A stretch of DNA of 64,000 nt from Ooceraea biroi (Eukaryota; Arthropoda; Insecta; Hymenoptera; Formicidae). The translations under genes were made by a program, and so were the position numbers. Under the pieces are notes generated by a model. The model did not search any database. It was not told where the DNA came from and saw only the letters and a program-made list of their open reading frames with translations. Positions 20,846-33,190 of the stretch are shown in pieces. Position 1 is the first letter of the stretch. Each line of letters starts with the position of its first letter. The stretch covers positions 5,892,136-5,956,135 of the forward strand of contig NC_039518.1 in NCBI RefSeq assembly GCF_003672135.1, given 5' to 3'.

Positions 20846-22336
20846 TGACACAAAAGCGGAGGCCGTTCTTCTCTTCGCGAGCACATCGGCACGAGAAGCG
20901 TCCGAATTTGCATCTTGCGGATGCGGCGCTTTAAGCTTTACTGTTTTACGCCCTCCGAAAAGCGCTTCTTCGATGGACGAGCACGAGCACGTACACCGTT
21001 GCAGTTATTTCCGCATTTTATACGTCGCTCGTCGGTAGTGCGGCCGAATGGGAACGCCCATCGCGCAAGTTACGCTACTCCGCTTCCGACGACGGAAGAA
21101 TCAATCCTCTCTCGACAACGGCGAGACTTTACCGAGAAGGCGCACGGATAAGAAACAAGCGAGCTGATTTGACGGCGCGTTAACTTTCAGTTAGCCGCGC
21201 GCATAAAAATACCGTAATTTTAATCGTAAAACCACACTTTCGTATAGACGCGACGACCCCTCGGGGCCGTCACCCTCCTTTAGCGTGACGCGAACAAATT
21301 TGTGCCGCGAGACCACCAACAAGATCTCAGCTCGCGCCTCTGCTCGTAACGCACGACGCGATGAACGTGCACTGCTCGGCCATGCATTGTGACGCGATGC
21401 ACGAGGCTCGTCCGGCAACTCTATGGCGGAATCAAGATCGGATCAATCGAAAGAAATTTGTTGATTGCGACGTGATTCCTGCGCTCCATAGACTTCAGGA
21501 TGCACGAATCCATATTGAATCGGTGAAACGTGCGGCGCCATCGGATTCTAGCTAATTGTAAGTTGACGTGACCGTTAGGGTTCCGCGAGATATAATAGAA
21601 AAAATAGACCTTTGTGTAAAAACATTTCCTTCGCGCAAGAGAACAATGAGAAGGAAGCGGATACACAGAAAATATGTGCATTAGTTCATTTTATAGATTA
21701 CAATTAACCTTGGAAGAAAGAGAAACTTGACTTGTAGGATATATAGTTATCCGCACAATTTCTCGGAACAATGATAGAAATTGCGAAAGTGATTGATTTG
21801 CGCGTAAAAATGCTCATGTTTTTTTACGGTTTTCTGCTACGGTTTTCACAATAGGTAGAGCGTTTGAACTGTAACGAGTCACGAGATGGTCGTTTGGAGT
21901 GCGACCCAGTGATCCTTCCATCTCTATCATCTCTGGTCATCCTCGTCGTCACCCTCGGCACCATAAAAATACATATATATTAACTATAGTGACTGAGAAT
22001 TGCGTTACGGTGAATCATAAAAGTGAGTTTCTTTTTTTATGATATCTTTCAACATTTTAAAAACGAGAAAAATGGAGTATACAGGAAGCTGTACAAAACC
22101 GTTGGCCTTGCCTAACGGGTTATTGACAATAAAAGGGACAGTTTTTCTAACTTATAATGCAGTGTTACAACTGACTTTAGGTAGAAGTCCATAGGTTTCG
22201 GAAACGCTCTCAGAATGACCCGGTTTCAAATAGCGTTTGCCTAAAACGTTCTCCTTTTAAGGAAAAAAAGCGGCTTCGGTCTTCAAAACTTTCTTCTGAA
22301 GCCTATCGTTTTGTGTGGATGTGCTTCAAGATTTTG
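20846..22336. other. Interior of the 372-bp inverted repeat, no gene recognised
   Basis: It has short open frames only (for example 20915-21151 +), none of them recognisable. If the arms belong to a transposon, this 1.5-kb interior is non-coding or decayed. Confidence 0.4.
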
Positions 22337-22797
22337 GCAAGATTCGAAATGATTAACTAGAATCTTATATCGTTTATCATGTTTTTCTGTAGAATATTGA
22401 ATCTCCTGTTGCAAACTGAGTGATAACACATCCTGAGAAAGGATTTCTGATAACAAGACGAAAAATATTCTCGACTAATTTAATCGTATTATAAGTATAA
22501 AAAATATGAAAATAAAACAATTTTTAATTTAAATCAGTAATTTCGCGTCGCGTAAGTTAACGAACTTTATTATTTTTTACCGTCCATTTTTAACTTGTGC
22601 AGTTTGCCGAAATTGGAATACACCGTTACGGCTTGCGGTTCGCTACTGGAAAAAAGGGGTGCGAAAAAAGAGCTGAACTTATGACCGAACTAGCTCGAAC
22701 AACGGCTTCCGTATCTTTTTTGCGGATTTTTCGAACGGTAAAGCGAAACGCTGAGAGACGTTTCTCTTTTACGTTTTCTCGACAACGGAAAAAAAGG
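22337..22797 (+). repeat. Unnamed repeat, right arm and extension
   Basis: 22337-22708 pairs with 20474-20845. 22544-22797 continues as a direct copy of 18486-18735, so the repeat unit is longer than the inverted arms. Confidence 0.75.
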
Positions 22798-23004
22798 AAA
22801 AAAGGAAATTCTTCTCTCTCGAATTAAATAAGATTGTCTTACTGTCTTCAGACAAGAGTAACATATACAAATTTATGCTTATATCTTCTTGTATGTAGAA
22901 TAATTTGATATTAGCGCCACTTTATAGTAGGCTTTGTCGATGTCGACGCATCATTTTCTCACAGTCGCTCGTCGACTCGGCGCTTCTGCGTCCTTTATTC
23001 CGAT
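22798..23004. other. Short unassigned AT-rich stretch
   Basis: No coding pattern or repeat was recognised here. Confidence 0.3.
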
Positions 23005-23253
23005 AAAACGGCCAATATTTATGTGTTCCAATCGAAAATCGGGAAAGTGTTTCTGTTATTTACAATGCAAGAAATATTAAAAGATATGGAAATGTAAGTA
23101 AGTATATACAATATACTTACTTGAGAAGTAAGATTCGAGATAAGACATTTCCATACCTTTTAATATTTCTTGTAGAGTATTGCACTTATTCATTGTAAAT
23201 AACAGAAACACTTTCCCGGTTTTCGATTGCAACACATAAATATTGGCTGTTTT
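23005..23253. repeat. Foldback repeat (about 250 bp)
   Basis: The arm at 23005-23095 is the imperfect reverse complement of 23145-23253 (for example GAAAGTGTTTCTGTTATTTA against its complement near 23195). At the centre a second perfect hairpin, AAGTAAGTATAT.../...ATACTTACTT (23096-23122), is nested. It has the form of a foldback MITE; no clear target duplication. Confidence 0.7.
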
Positions 23254-24478
23254 GTGCAGATTCTACAAATTCTCTTAGAAGAATAGAATAAGATGTCTTT
23301 TAGATCTCACAATATTCTGAAATCAAGAATATTTTGAACTTGCTAGAAATTTGTATCTAAATCCTTCTGAGAAAATGAATGAGATAGCACCAAGATTATT
23401 TAAATCTAGATTTTCGAATTTTCTGTTCAAGATTAAAATATGCTTCTTTTCAATAATAAATATGATTGTCGCTATAGCGATCTTATGTTATGATAGATTA
23501 AAGAGTAATAGCATTAAGTCCAGAAATCTTTTCTGTGGGTGCACAACTATGTTGTTAGTAGCGAAATTAGAGCGATTAGTTATTTTTCCAGTGTGACTAT
23601 TTATCCCGGAATTACCTATCAATTATACAATTTACATTCGTGGTTGTTTCTTTTTTTTCATTATAATTAGTCTAATTATTATAATTAAAAATCCCTTATA
23701 ATTATTCGACTACAAAGTTTTCTGATACTTCTAATAAAAAACACGTATGAATACTATTATCACGACAGACTTGAGGATTCGGGATACTTTCACACTTTTC
23801 AGAATTTCATGCAGTGTTGAGACAAGGAAGCACTTGTCAGCCAAAGTAGTAGCAGCGAACGAGAGTCAGGAAAAAAGAGAAATCTCTCTCAGGTTTACGG
23901 GAATAATGTCGAACGGGGAAATAAACGACGTCTCATTTATCCATTTTAGGAACGGCGACAAAGACGAGAATAACTGGCACATATCTTTTCTTGGGCAAGA
24001 ATGAAAGTCCGATCAATTTTGAGTCCCGGCGTACGAAATTTAGCGGTTTCCAAGTTGGTTCTCAGCTGGATGCCCGAAATTTCGAAGAGAAGGATGTCGG
24101 CTTTTTCTTCCACTTTGTTATCACAATTAAAGCACGTTCCGCCACGGATATTTCTTATGGAGCAATAGTAGGTTCAGAGCGAAAAATTCACGTGTTTTGC
24201 GAGATAATTGGACGCGCTGTTGGAACCCATGTCACACTTTGTTAGTGATAGAATTGCGTTTTGTGCATACGTTTTCCCTTACGGTATAACGATTCGTATC
24301 ACCTGTAAATAATGCTCTTAAAATAAGGGATGCTTTTTCTGCACGATTTCAGATAAAAGATAACAATCTGCTTTCACTTTTAAAACAGCGTACTCATTCA
24401 CATTCCCGTTTGTTTCTTAGTGTGTTTAGCAACGGTCGTGGATGGAACGGAGATGAAAAATGTGAACAAGATCGCATT
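23254..24478. other. No gene recognised
   Basis: Two adjoining plus-strand frames, 23747-24004 (85 codons) and 23991-24245 (84 codons), are longer than most in this AT-rich stretch and could be exon remnants, but they match nothing I know. Confidence 0.35.
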
Positions 24479-24480
24479 TA

Positions 24481-24689
24481 TTAGGGGTGTGATTTAGTTC
24501 ACGTCGAAAATGCTCTTTCGGAAGTTGCATTTTTACGATGATATAAACACGATTGTTATTGCATCTATTGCTATAATGCTACTAAATGTCATGGATAATG
24601 TCAACACTGTAAGAAACAACAGTTATCGGAAACAAACTGACACTACAGCCATCTGTTGCAAAACCCTCAAAACTAAATCACACTCCTAA
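24481..24689 (-). mobile_element. Mariner-derived MITE (209 bp)
   Basis: Ends TTAGGGGTGTGATTTAG and TTAGGAGTGTGATTTAG (inverted) with TA on both sides. It keeps only about 20 bp of the right end, joined to about 190 bp of the left end of the array D/E mariner, including its first 13 or so codons. It lacks the 12-bp insertion seen in the left-truncated units of arrays D and E. Confidence 0.85.
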
Positions 24690-24691
24690 TA

Positions 24692-27043
24692 CATTTCTGT
24701 CTTTCTGAACTTAGGGCATTTTGCGCCAAGTAACTGTTACTCCATTTTTCACAATAGAAACCGTCGAACACAACGGATCTAGAAATTTCTTTTTACGTGT
24801 TCTCTTAAACGAAATCGGTTTATGTGTTGAAAATCAGTTGTAAGTACAAACTGCAATCAGTAAAATTTATTAAAAACCTTAGTCGTATCTGATTGCTAAT
24901 AGCAACTCTACAGATATCATTGTAGTAGAATATCATGGAAACGAGACGAATGAAGATCGGAACGTAAACCGACGATCCGAATGGACCGATCGTACAGCGA
25001 ATCTAAAAGCGATTCGACGACTTCATATTTTCATGAAAAGTTGAAATTTTTTCAGATTCTCAATAACTCCTGAAAAATCATTAAAGATCTTTGTAAACCA
25101 CGTAGTATTGATCCATTCAATGTTTTCAGCCGATTCAGTTCAAAGCCTTCTCACGTTTCTTGACAACCTCTTACGTGCGGACTTCTTTTTGTATCGAACA
25201 TCATTAAACTCTTGATGCACTTTATTTATCTTGCTTGTGTACGCCGCACTTGCAATAACAATTTCCTTTTCATCTTACATGCCGGCGCATGCCATAATGA
25301 TTTCGTGTATCTCGAAACTATTCGACCTTCTACGTTCTACCTAGTCTATCCAAACCTTTGCCAATAAACCAATAATGGAAACGGCGACACGGCGTAGAAA
25401 CGAATGTGATCCGTTTGGCCAAGGGTCCAAGTTGTAGTCTCGAAATATATTTTTTTACGAGGTTTTCTTCTTTTTTTCGCAAAGGAACACATCTAAAGGA
25501 GGATATTTCAACGAGTCGTTTTCCTTTTTCGTTTAGGTCATCAATCTAATTTTTGCCAAAGAATTTTGTTGAAAGTGTGCTGGTCACGATTACTTTGGGA
25601 TCTTTTTCGGAAGACTTCTCCACTTTATTACGGTAACCCATATGAAATACGAATAGGGCATGCCTTTCTTTTTTTAAACGAAGAATCCTCGTAACGCTAT
25701 ATTGCCACACCGTGAAAAATTCGTTCGCATGTCCTCTCGTCGAAAATTGTTTTATCTCTGACAGCGTCGTCATAAATGTCATGTCGCCTTTTCGAAACGG
25801 TGATTGCTGTACCCACATCGACAGTTTGAACAGCATTGGGCGTAACATCTTTCTTTCAGTCTACTATCTTACTATTATTAGAGCATTTTTTGTGCGGGCG
25901 AAGCGTGCTGTTCTGGCACGCGCTGCTCTCGTGCTCCTGTTCCGATTTATGTGGGGCGTGTGTCGGCATTGTTCGCAGGCAGTTAGGTTTCACGAAATGA
26001 TAGAGTCATTTGGGGACAGTCCGACAAGAAATAAACTAAAACGCTTTCAGGAACCATGTTTACGTCACGCGATGAACTGATGCTTATCCAGGTAATGGGA
26101 GTACGAGAGTGAGTGAATAGCGCTCGTTTAGCACATATTAGATCACAAGAAAGACGCCGGCAAGTGCCGGTGATTGCGAGATTGGAGCGACAAACGAGTC
26201 GACAGAAAGGAAACGGATCACAGAACGGAAAGAGAGAGGAATCAAGAGCAAGAAGTGACGAAGAACCCCTTCAGTAAAGGGGTGAAATCGATAGACAAGT
26301 TACACGCGACACTGGAAAAAAGGATTGCGAAATTCTCGCCGGAGTGAGATGCTTAAAGGGCGCTCTCGGATCATTTCGCTGAACCACCCAATTTTCGGTT
26401 AAAGATCGTTAACGAGCACGAAATGATGACGGTCCCCGGAAAGATGTCACTGGGAGAGATATAATGAAGCAGCTCTGCAAATCTCGCTGTCTTTCAAGTC
26501 GGTCCTCTTCGCCGTGGGAGCCTGCGTGCCGTTTCGTGTGGGTAGAAATGCTCGAAATTGGATACGGCCAAGTTTCCAGGGGATCGTGACCGCTCGTGTG
26601 TCGTCTAATAAATAGCGCTATCGAATATTGGCGACCATTCGCGGTCGCCCGAATGCGCTATAAATCGCGAAATCTGATACTTGATTATCAGGCGGATGCG
26701 TTTCTCTTCTTTCGGCCTGTATCAGCCTTCCGTGGACCGAAGGTGTTCCCGGTTGGCAGAATTACGGGAATGTCATGTTTATCGTTTACATTATTCAGGC
26801 TCGGTGAAGCAGACAATTTTGTCGTCGCGAGATGTCATGAACATAAATCATCGGTTTGTAATACTCATTTATCTATAGCTTTTTCCAGTCATAGCGACTG
26901 CCATATTTGGAGGACGAAAATCATAGCAAGACTGAGTTGTTTTTTATGTGCGTGCGTTCATTATAATTTAATTTATGTTGTTATGTTCACTTAATGGACG
27001 TTTTTGAGAGAGGAGAAACGCAAAGGAACAGCGCGGAGAATAT
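24692..27043. other. No gene recognised (2.3 kb)
   Basis: Frames at 25546-25848 (-), 25712-26080 (+) and 26596-26994 (+) overlap one another and match no family I know. AT-rich to about 25900, then more CpG-rich. Confidence 0.4.
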
Positions 27044-27045
27044 TA

Positions 27046-28030
27046 TTGGGTTGGCCAAAAAGTAATTGCGTTTTTTTTATATAAATAAAAGGCGAATTTT
27101 GCATGGGAAACAAAAACTTTATTAAACAATATATTGTCCATTTTGTTTGATTATCTTTTGCCATTTTTCAGGCAACTTCATGATTCCGCGCTCAAAAAAG
27201 TTCTTATCTTTTTCAGCAAAAAACAATTCCAACAACGATTTCATATCCTCATCAGCAGTAAAGGTTTTACCATTCAAGGCGTTTTGCAAAGAACGAAACC
27301 AATGGTAATCTGATGGTGCCAGGTCTGGCGAATATGGTGGATGTGGTAACACATCCCATCCAAGCTGCAACAATTTTTCACGAGTGACCAAACTTGTACG
27401 TGGTCTAGCGTTATCATGGTGAAACACAACACCTTTGCGATTCACCAATTCTCGACGTTTCTGTTTGATGGCATCATTTAATTTATTCAGTTGACGACAG
27501 TATACGTCTGAATGAATGGTTTGATTCCTTGCAAGCAGCTCAAAATACACAGTCCCACCAGACTGACAGCATAATCTTTCTTTGGTGAATATCTGCTTTT
27601 CAAGTGCTTCGAGCAGGTTCATCACGATCTTTTTCGTTTGACGTTGTTGTAGACGATCCATTTTTCGTCGCCTGTTATCATCCGTTTCAAAAATGGATCA
27701 TTTTCCTCACGTTTCAAACGAGAATCGCAGATGTCAATACGCTTAGTGAGATGAATTTCTTTGAGCTCATGTGGTACCCAAATATCGAGCTTACTAATGT
27801 ATCCAAGTCGTTTTAAATGGTTTTCAACACTCGATTACGATATGTTAAGATTCTCAGCAATCTCTCGTGTCGTTAAACGCCGATTGGAATCGATCAGTGC
27901 CTTTAGTTTGTCATCATCAATTTCGATTGGCCTTCCTGAGCGTGGTGTATCTTTCACATTAAAATCTCCAGATCGAAATTTAGTAAACGAATTTTGACAC
28001 TGCCGCAGTTTAAAGCATCTTCGCCATATA
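27046..28030 (-). mobile_element. Array C unit 1 (short)
   Basis: The terminal unit with the outer right end. The transposase remnant runs from the internal TATA to its normal stop at 27122-27124 (NGQYIV). It has a Ser-to-Tyr change and a stop in the helix-turn-helix half (CGATTACGATATG near 27835), the 8-base loss in the VWWD region and a stop after the EPA motif. Confidence 0.8.
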
Positions 28031-29015
28031 TTGGGTTGGCCAAAAAGTAATTGCGTTTTTTTTATATAAATAAAAGGCGAATGTTGCATGGGAAACAAAA
28101 ACTTTATTAAACAATATATTGTCCATTTTGTTTGATTATCTTTTGCCATTTTTCAGGCAACTTCATGATTCCGCGCTCAAAAAAGTTCTTACTTTTTCAG
28201 CAAAAAACAATTTCAACAACGATTTCATATCCTCATCAGCAGTTAAGGTTTTACCATTCAAGGCGTTTTGCAAAGAACGAAACGAATGGTAATCTGATGG
28301 CGCCAGGTCTGGCGAATATGGTGGATGTGGTAACACATCCCATCCAAGCTGCAACAATTTTTCACGAGTGACCAAACTTGTACGTGGTCTAGCGTTATCG
28401 TGGTGAAACACAACACCTTTGCGATTCACCAATTCTCGACGTTTCTGTTTGATGGCATCGTTTAATTTATCCAGTTGACGACAGTATACGTCTGAATTAA
28501 TGGTTTGATTCCTTGCAAGCAGCTCAAAATACACAGTCCCACCAGACTGACAGCATAATCTTTCTTTGGTGAATATCTGCTTTTCAAGTGCTTCGAGCAG
28601 GTTCATCACGATCTTTTTCGTTTGACGTTGTTGTAGACGATCGATTTTTCGTCGCCTGTTATCATCCGTTTCAAAAATGGATCATTTTCCTCACGTTTCA
28701 AACGAGAATCGCAGATGTCAATACGCTTAGTGAGATGAATTTCTTTGAGCTCATGTGGTACCCAAATATCGAGCTTACTAATGTATCCAAGTCGTTTTAA
28801 ATGGTTTTCAACACTCGATTACGATATGTTAAGATTCTCAGCAATCTCTCGTGTCGTTAAACGCCGATTGGAATCGATCAGTGCCTTTAGTTTGTCATCA
28901 TCAATTTCGATTGGCCTTCCTGAGCGTGGTGTATCTTTCACATTAAAATCTCCAGATCGAAATTTAGTAAACGAATTTTGACACTGCCGCAGTTTTAAAG
29001 CATCTTCGCCATATA
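28031..29015 (-). mobile_element. Array C unit 2 (short)
   Basis: Shares the CGATTACGATATG change with units 1 and 6. Its last third is disrupted (ends FAEKVRTF in a shifted frame). Starts at the common TATA. Confidence 0.8.
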
Positions 29016-30009
29016 TTGGGTTGGCCAAAAAGTAATTGCGTTTTTTTTATATAAATAAAAGACGAATGTTTCATGGGAAACAAAAACTTTATTAAACAAT
29101 ATATTGTCCATTTTGTTTGATTATCTATTGCCATTTTTCAGGCAACTTCATGATTCCGCGCTCAAAAAAGTTATCTTTTTCAGCAAAAAACAATTCCAAC
29201 AACGATTTGATATCCTCATCAGCAGTCAAGGTTTTACCATTCAAGGCGTTTTGCAAAGAACGAAACGAATGGTAATCTGATGGCGCCAGGTCTGGCGAAT
29301 ATGGTGGATGTGGTAACACATCCCATCCAAGCTGCAACAATTTTTCACGAGTGACCAAACTTGTACGTGGTCTAGCGTTATCGTGGTGAAACACAACACC
29401 TTTGCGATTCACCAATTCTCGACGTTTCTGTTTGATGGCATCGTTTAATTTATCCAGTTGACGACAGTATACGTCTGAATTAATGGTTTGATTCCTTGCA
29501 AGCAGCTCAAAATACACAGTCCCACCAGACTGACAGCATAATCTTTCTTTGGTGAATATCTACTTTTCAAGTGCTTTCAGCAGGTTCATCACGCTTGCTC
29601 CACGATCTTTTTCGTTTGACGTTGTTGTAGACGATCGATTTTTCGTCGCCTGTTATCATCCGGTTCAAAAATCGATCATTTTCCTCACGTTTCAAACGAG
29701 AATCGCAGATGTCAATACGCTCAGTGAGATGAATTTCTTTGAGCTCATGTGGTACCCAAATATCGAGCTTGCTAATGTATCTAAGTCGTTTTAAATGGTT
29801 TTCAACACTCGATTTCGATACGTTAAGATTCTCAGCAATCTCTCGTGTCGTTAAACGCCGATTGGAATCGATCAGTGCCTTTAGTTTGTCATCATCAATT
29901 TCGATTGGCCTTCCTGAGCGTGGTGCATCTTTCACATTAAAATCTCCAGATCGAAATTTAGTAAACCAATTTTGACACTGCCGCAGTTTTAAAGCATCTT
30001 CGCCATATA
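29016..30009 (-). mobile_element. Array C unit 3 (short)
   Basis: Shares the CTTGCTCCACGATC stretch (minus strand SWSKRDEPAEST in frame) with unit 7, so 29567-30009 stays open for the helix-turn-helix half and the GDEK motif (GDEKS here, Trp lost). It has a premature TAG replacing the Lys of WQK near the C-terminus. Confidence 0.8.
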
Positions 30010-31222
30010 TTGGGTTGGCCAAAAAGTAATTGCGTTTTTTTTTATATAAATAAAAGACGAATGTTTCATGGGAAACAAAAACTTTATTAAACAATATATT
30101 GTCCATTTTGTTTGATTATCTATTGCCATTTTTCAGGCAACTTCATGATTCCGCGCTCAAAAAAGTTATCTTTTTCAGCAAAAAACAATTCCAACAACGA
30201 TTTGATATCCTCATCAGCAGTAAAGGTTTTACCATTCAAGGCGTTTTGCAAAGAACGAAACGAATGGTAATCTGATGGTGCCAGGTCTGGCGAATATGGT
30301 GGATGTGGTAACACATCCCATCCAAGCTGCAACAATTTTTCACGAGTGACCAAACTTGTACGTGGTCTAGCGTTATCGTGGTGAAACACAACACCTTTGC
30401 GATTCACCAATTCTCGACGTTTCTGTTTGATGGCATCGTTTAATTTATCCAGTTGACGACAGTATACGTCTGAATTAATGGTTTGATTCCTTGCAAGCAG
30501 CTCAAAATACACAGTCCCACCAGACTGACAGCATAATCTTTCTTTGGTGAATATCTGCTTTTCAAGTGCTTCGAGCAGGTTCATCACGATCTTTTTCGTT
30601 GACGTTGTTGTAGACGATCCATTTTTCGTCGCCTGTTATCATCCGTTTCAAAATCGATCATTTTCCTCACGTTTCAAAAGAGAATCGCAGATGTCAATAC
30701 GCTTAGTGAGATGAATTTCTTTGAGCTCATGTGGTACCCAATATCGAGCTTACTAATGTATCCAAGTCGTTTTAAATGGTTTTCAACACTCGATTTCGAT
30801 ATGTTAAGATTCTCAGCAATCTCTCGTGTCGTTAAACGCCGATTGGAATCGATCAGTGCCTTTAGTTTTGTCATCATCATTTCGATTGGCCTTCCTGAGC
30901 GTGGTGCATCTTTCACATTAAAATCTGCAGATCGAAATTTAGTAAACAATTTTGACACTGCCGCAGTTTAAAGCATCTTCGCCATATACATCAATACTTT
31001 TTATGAGCTTGCACAGCGTTTTTCCCTTTTCGGAAGTAATAAAACAAAATATGACGAAAATGTTTTTTTGATTTTCCATTTTGAAATCGACGGCAAACAA
31101 ACAATTGTTAACGAAATCGTGTACTTCTTTTCTAAAACAAGCTTGAACTGTGAGTGTTAACCTACATAATGAATTTCGGTTTAGAATGAATTAGACATTT
31201 CAAGAGCATTACTGTCCATATA
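30010..31222 (-). mobile_element. Array C unit 4 (long, left tip replaced)
   Basis: Contains the 5' untranslated region and N-terminal codons missing from the short units, but its outermost left 36 bp is replaced by the next unit's right end at a TA (31221-31222). Homopolymer lengths differ from the other long copy at many places in 30900-31222, suggesting poor consensus or decay. Confidence 0.78.
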
Positions 31223-32206
31223 TTGGCCAAAAAGTAATTGCTTTTTTATAAAATTAAAAGCGAAATTTTTCATGGGAAACAAAAAACTTTATTAAACAAT
31301 ATATTGTCCATTTTGTTTGATTATCTTTTGCCATTTTTCAGGCAACTTCATGATTCCGCGCTCAAAAAAAGTTCTTATCTTTTTCAGCAAAAAAACAATT
31401 CCAACAACGATTTCATATCCTCAATCAGCAGTAAAGGTTTTACCATTCAAGGCGTTTTGCAAAGAACGAAACAAATGGTAATCTGATGGGCCAGGTCTGG
31501 CGAATATGGTGGATGTGGTAACACATCCCATCCAAGCTGCAACAATTTTTCACGAGTGACCAAACTTGTACGTGGTCTAGCGTTATCATGGTGAAACACA
31601 ACACCTTTGCGATTCACCATTCTCGACGTTTCTGTTTGATGGCATCATTTAATTTATCCAGTTGACGACAGTATACGTCTGAATTAATGGTTTGATTCCT
31701 TGCAAGCAGCTCAAAATACACAATACCTAAGTCCCACCAGACTGACAGCATAATCTTTCTTTGGTGAATATCTGCTTTTCAAGTGCTTCAGCAGGTTCAT
31801 CACGATCTTTTTCGTTTGACGTTGTTGTAGACGATCCATTTTTCGTCGCCTGTTATCATCCGTTTCAAAAATCGATCATTTTCCTCACGTTTCAAAAGAG
31901 AATCGCAGATGTCAATACGCTTAGTGAGATGAATTTCTTTGAGCTCATGTGGTACCCAAATATCGAGCTTACTAATGTATCCAAGTCGTTTTAAATGGTT
32001 TTCAACACTCGATTTCGATATGTTAAGATTCTCAGCAATCTCTCGTGTCGTTAAACGCCGATTGGAATCGATCAGTGCCTTTATTTGTCATCATCAATTT
32101 CGATTGGCCTTCCTGAGCGTGGTGCATCTTTCACATTAAAATCTCCAGATCGAAATTTAGTAAACCAATTTGACACTGCCGCAGTTTAAAGCATCTTCGC
32201 CATATA
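31223..32206 (-). mobile_element. Array C unit 5 (short), ancestral at the WWD site
   Basis: Its right end is damaged (TTGGCCAAAAAG, lacking one TTGGG). It alone keeps the 8 bases encoding WWDLGIV near 31728; every other unit has lost them. It has many one-base differences, so it is either old or poorly sequenced. Confidence 0.78.
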
Positions 32207-33190
32207 TTGGGTTGGCCAAAAAGTAATTGCGTTTTTTTTATATAAATAAAAGACGAATTTGCATGGGAAACAAAAACTTTATTAAACAATATATTGTCCA
32301 TTTTGTTTGATTATCTTTTGCCATTTTTCAGGCAACTTCATGATTCCGCGCTCAAAAAAGTTCTTATCTTTTCAGCAAAAAACAATTCCAACAACGATTT
32401 CATATCCTCATCAGCAGTAAAGGTTTTACCATTCAAGGCGTTTTGCAAAGAACGAAACGAATGGTAATCTGATGGTGCCAGGTCTGGCGAATATGGTGGA
32501 TGTGGTAACACATCCCATCCAAGCTGCAACAATTTTTCACGAGTGACCAAACTTGTACGTGGTCTAGCGTTATCATGGTGAAACACAACACCTTTGCGAT
32601 TCACCAATTCTCGACGTTTCTGTTTGATGGCATCATTTAATTTATCCAGTTGACGACAGTATACGTCTGAATTAATGGTTTGATTCCTTGCAAGCAGCTC
32701 AAAATACACAGTCCCACCAGACTGACAGCATAATCTTTCTTTGGTGAATATCTGCTTTTCAAGTGCTTCGAGCAGGTTCATCACGATCTTTTTCGTTTGA
32801 CGTTGTTGTAGACGATCCATTTTTCGTCGCCTGTTATCATCCGTTTCAAAAATGGATCATTTTCCTCACGTTTCAAACGAGAATCGCAGATGTCAATACG
32901 CTTAGTGAGATGAATTTCTTTGAGCTCATGTGGTACCCAAATATCGAGCTTACTAATGTATCCAAGTCGTTTTAAATGGTTTTCAACACTCGATTACGAT
33001 ATGTTAAGATTCTCAGCAATCTCTCGTGTCGTTAAACGCCGATTGGAATCGATCAGTGCCTTTAGTTTGTCATCATCAATTTCGATTGGCCTTCCTGAGC
33101 GTGGTGCATCTTTCACATTAAAATCTCCAGATCGAAATTTAGTAAACGAATTTTGACACTGCCGCAGTTTTAAAGCATCTTCGCCATATA
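32207..33190 (-). mobile_element. Array C unit 6 (short)
   Basis: Resembles unit 2: the same CGATTACGATATG change and a similar disruption in FAEKIRTF. Starts at the common TATA. Confidence 0.8.

Noticed and set aside
23747..24245. Two adjoining plus-strand frames as a host gene
   Set aside because: They overlap in different frames, match no family I know and show no splice pattern I could defend.
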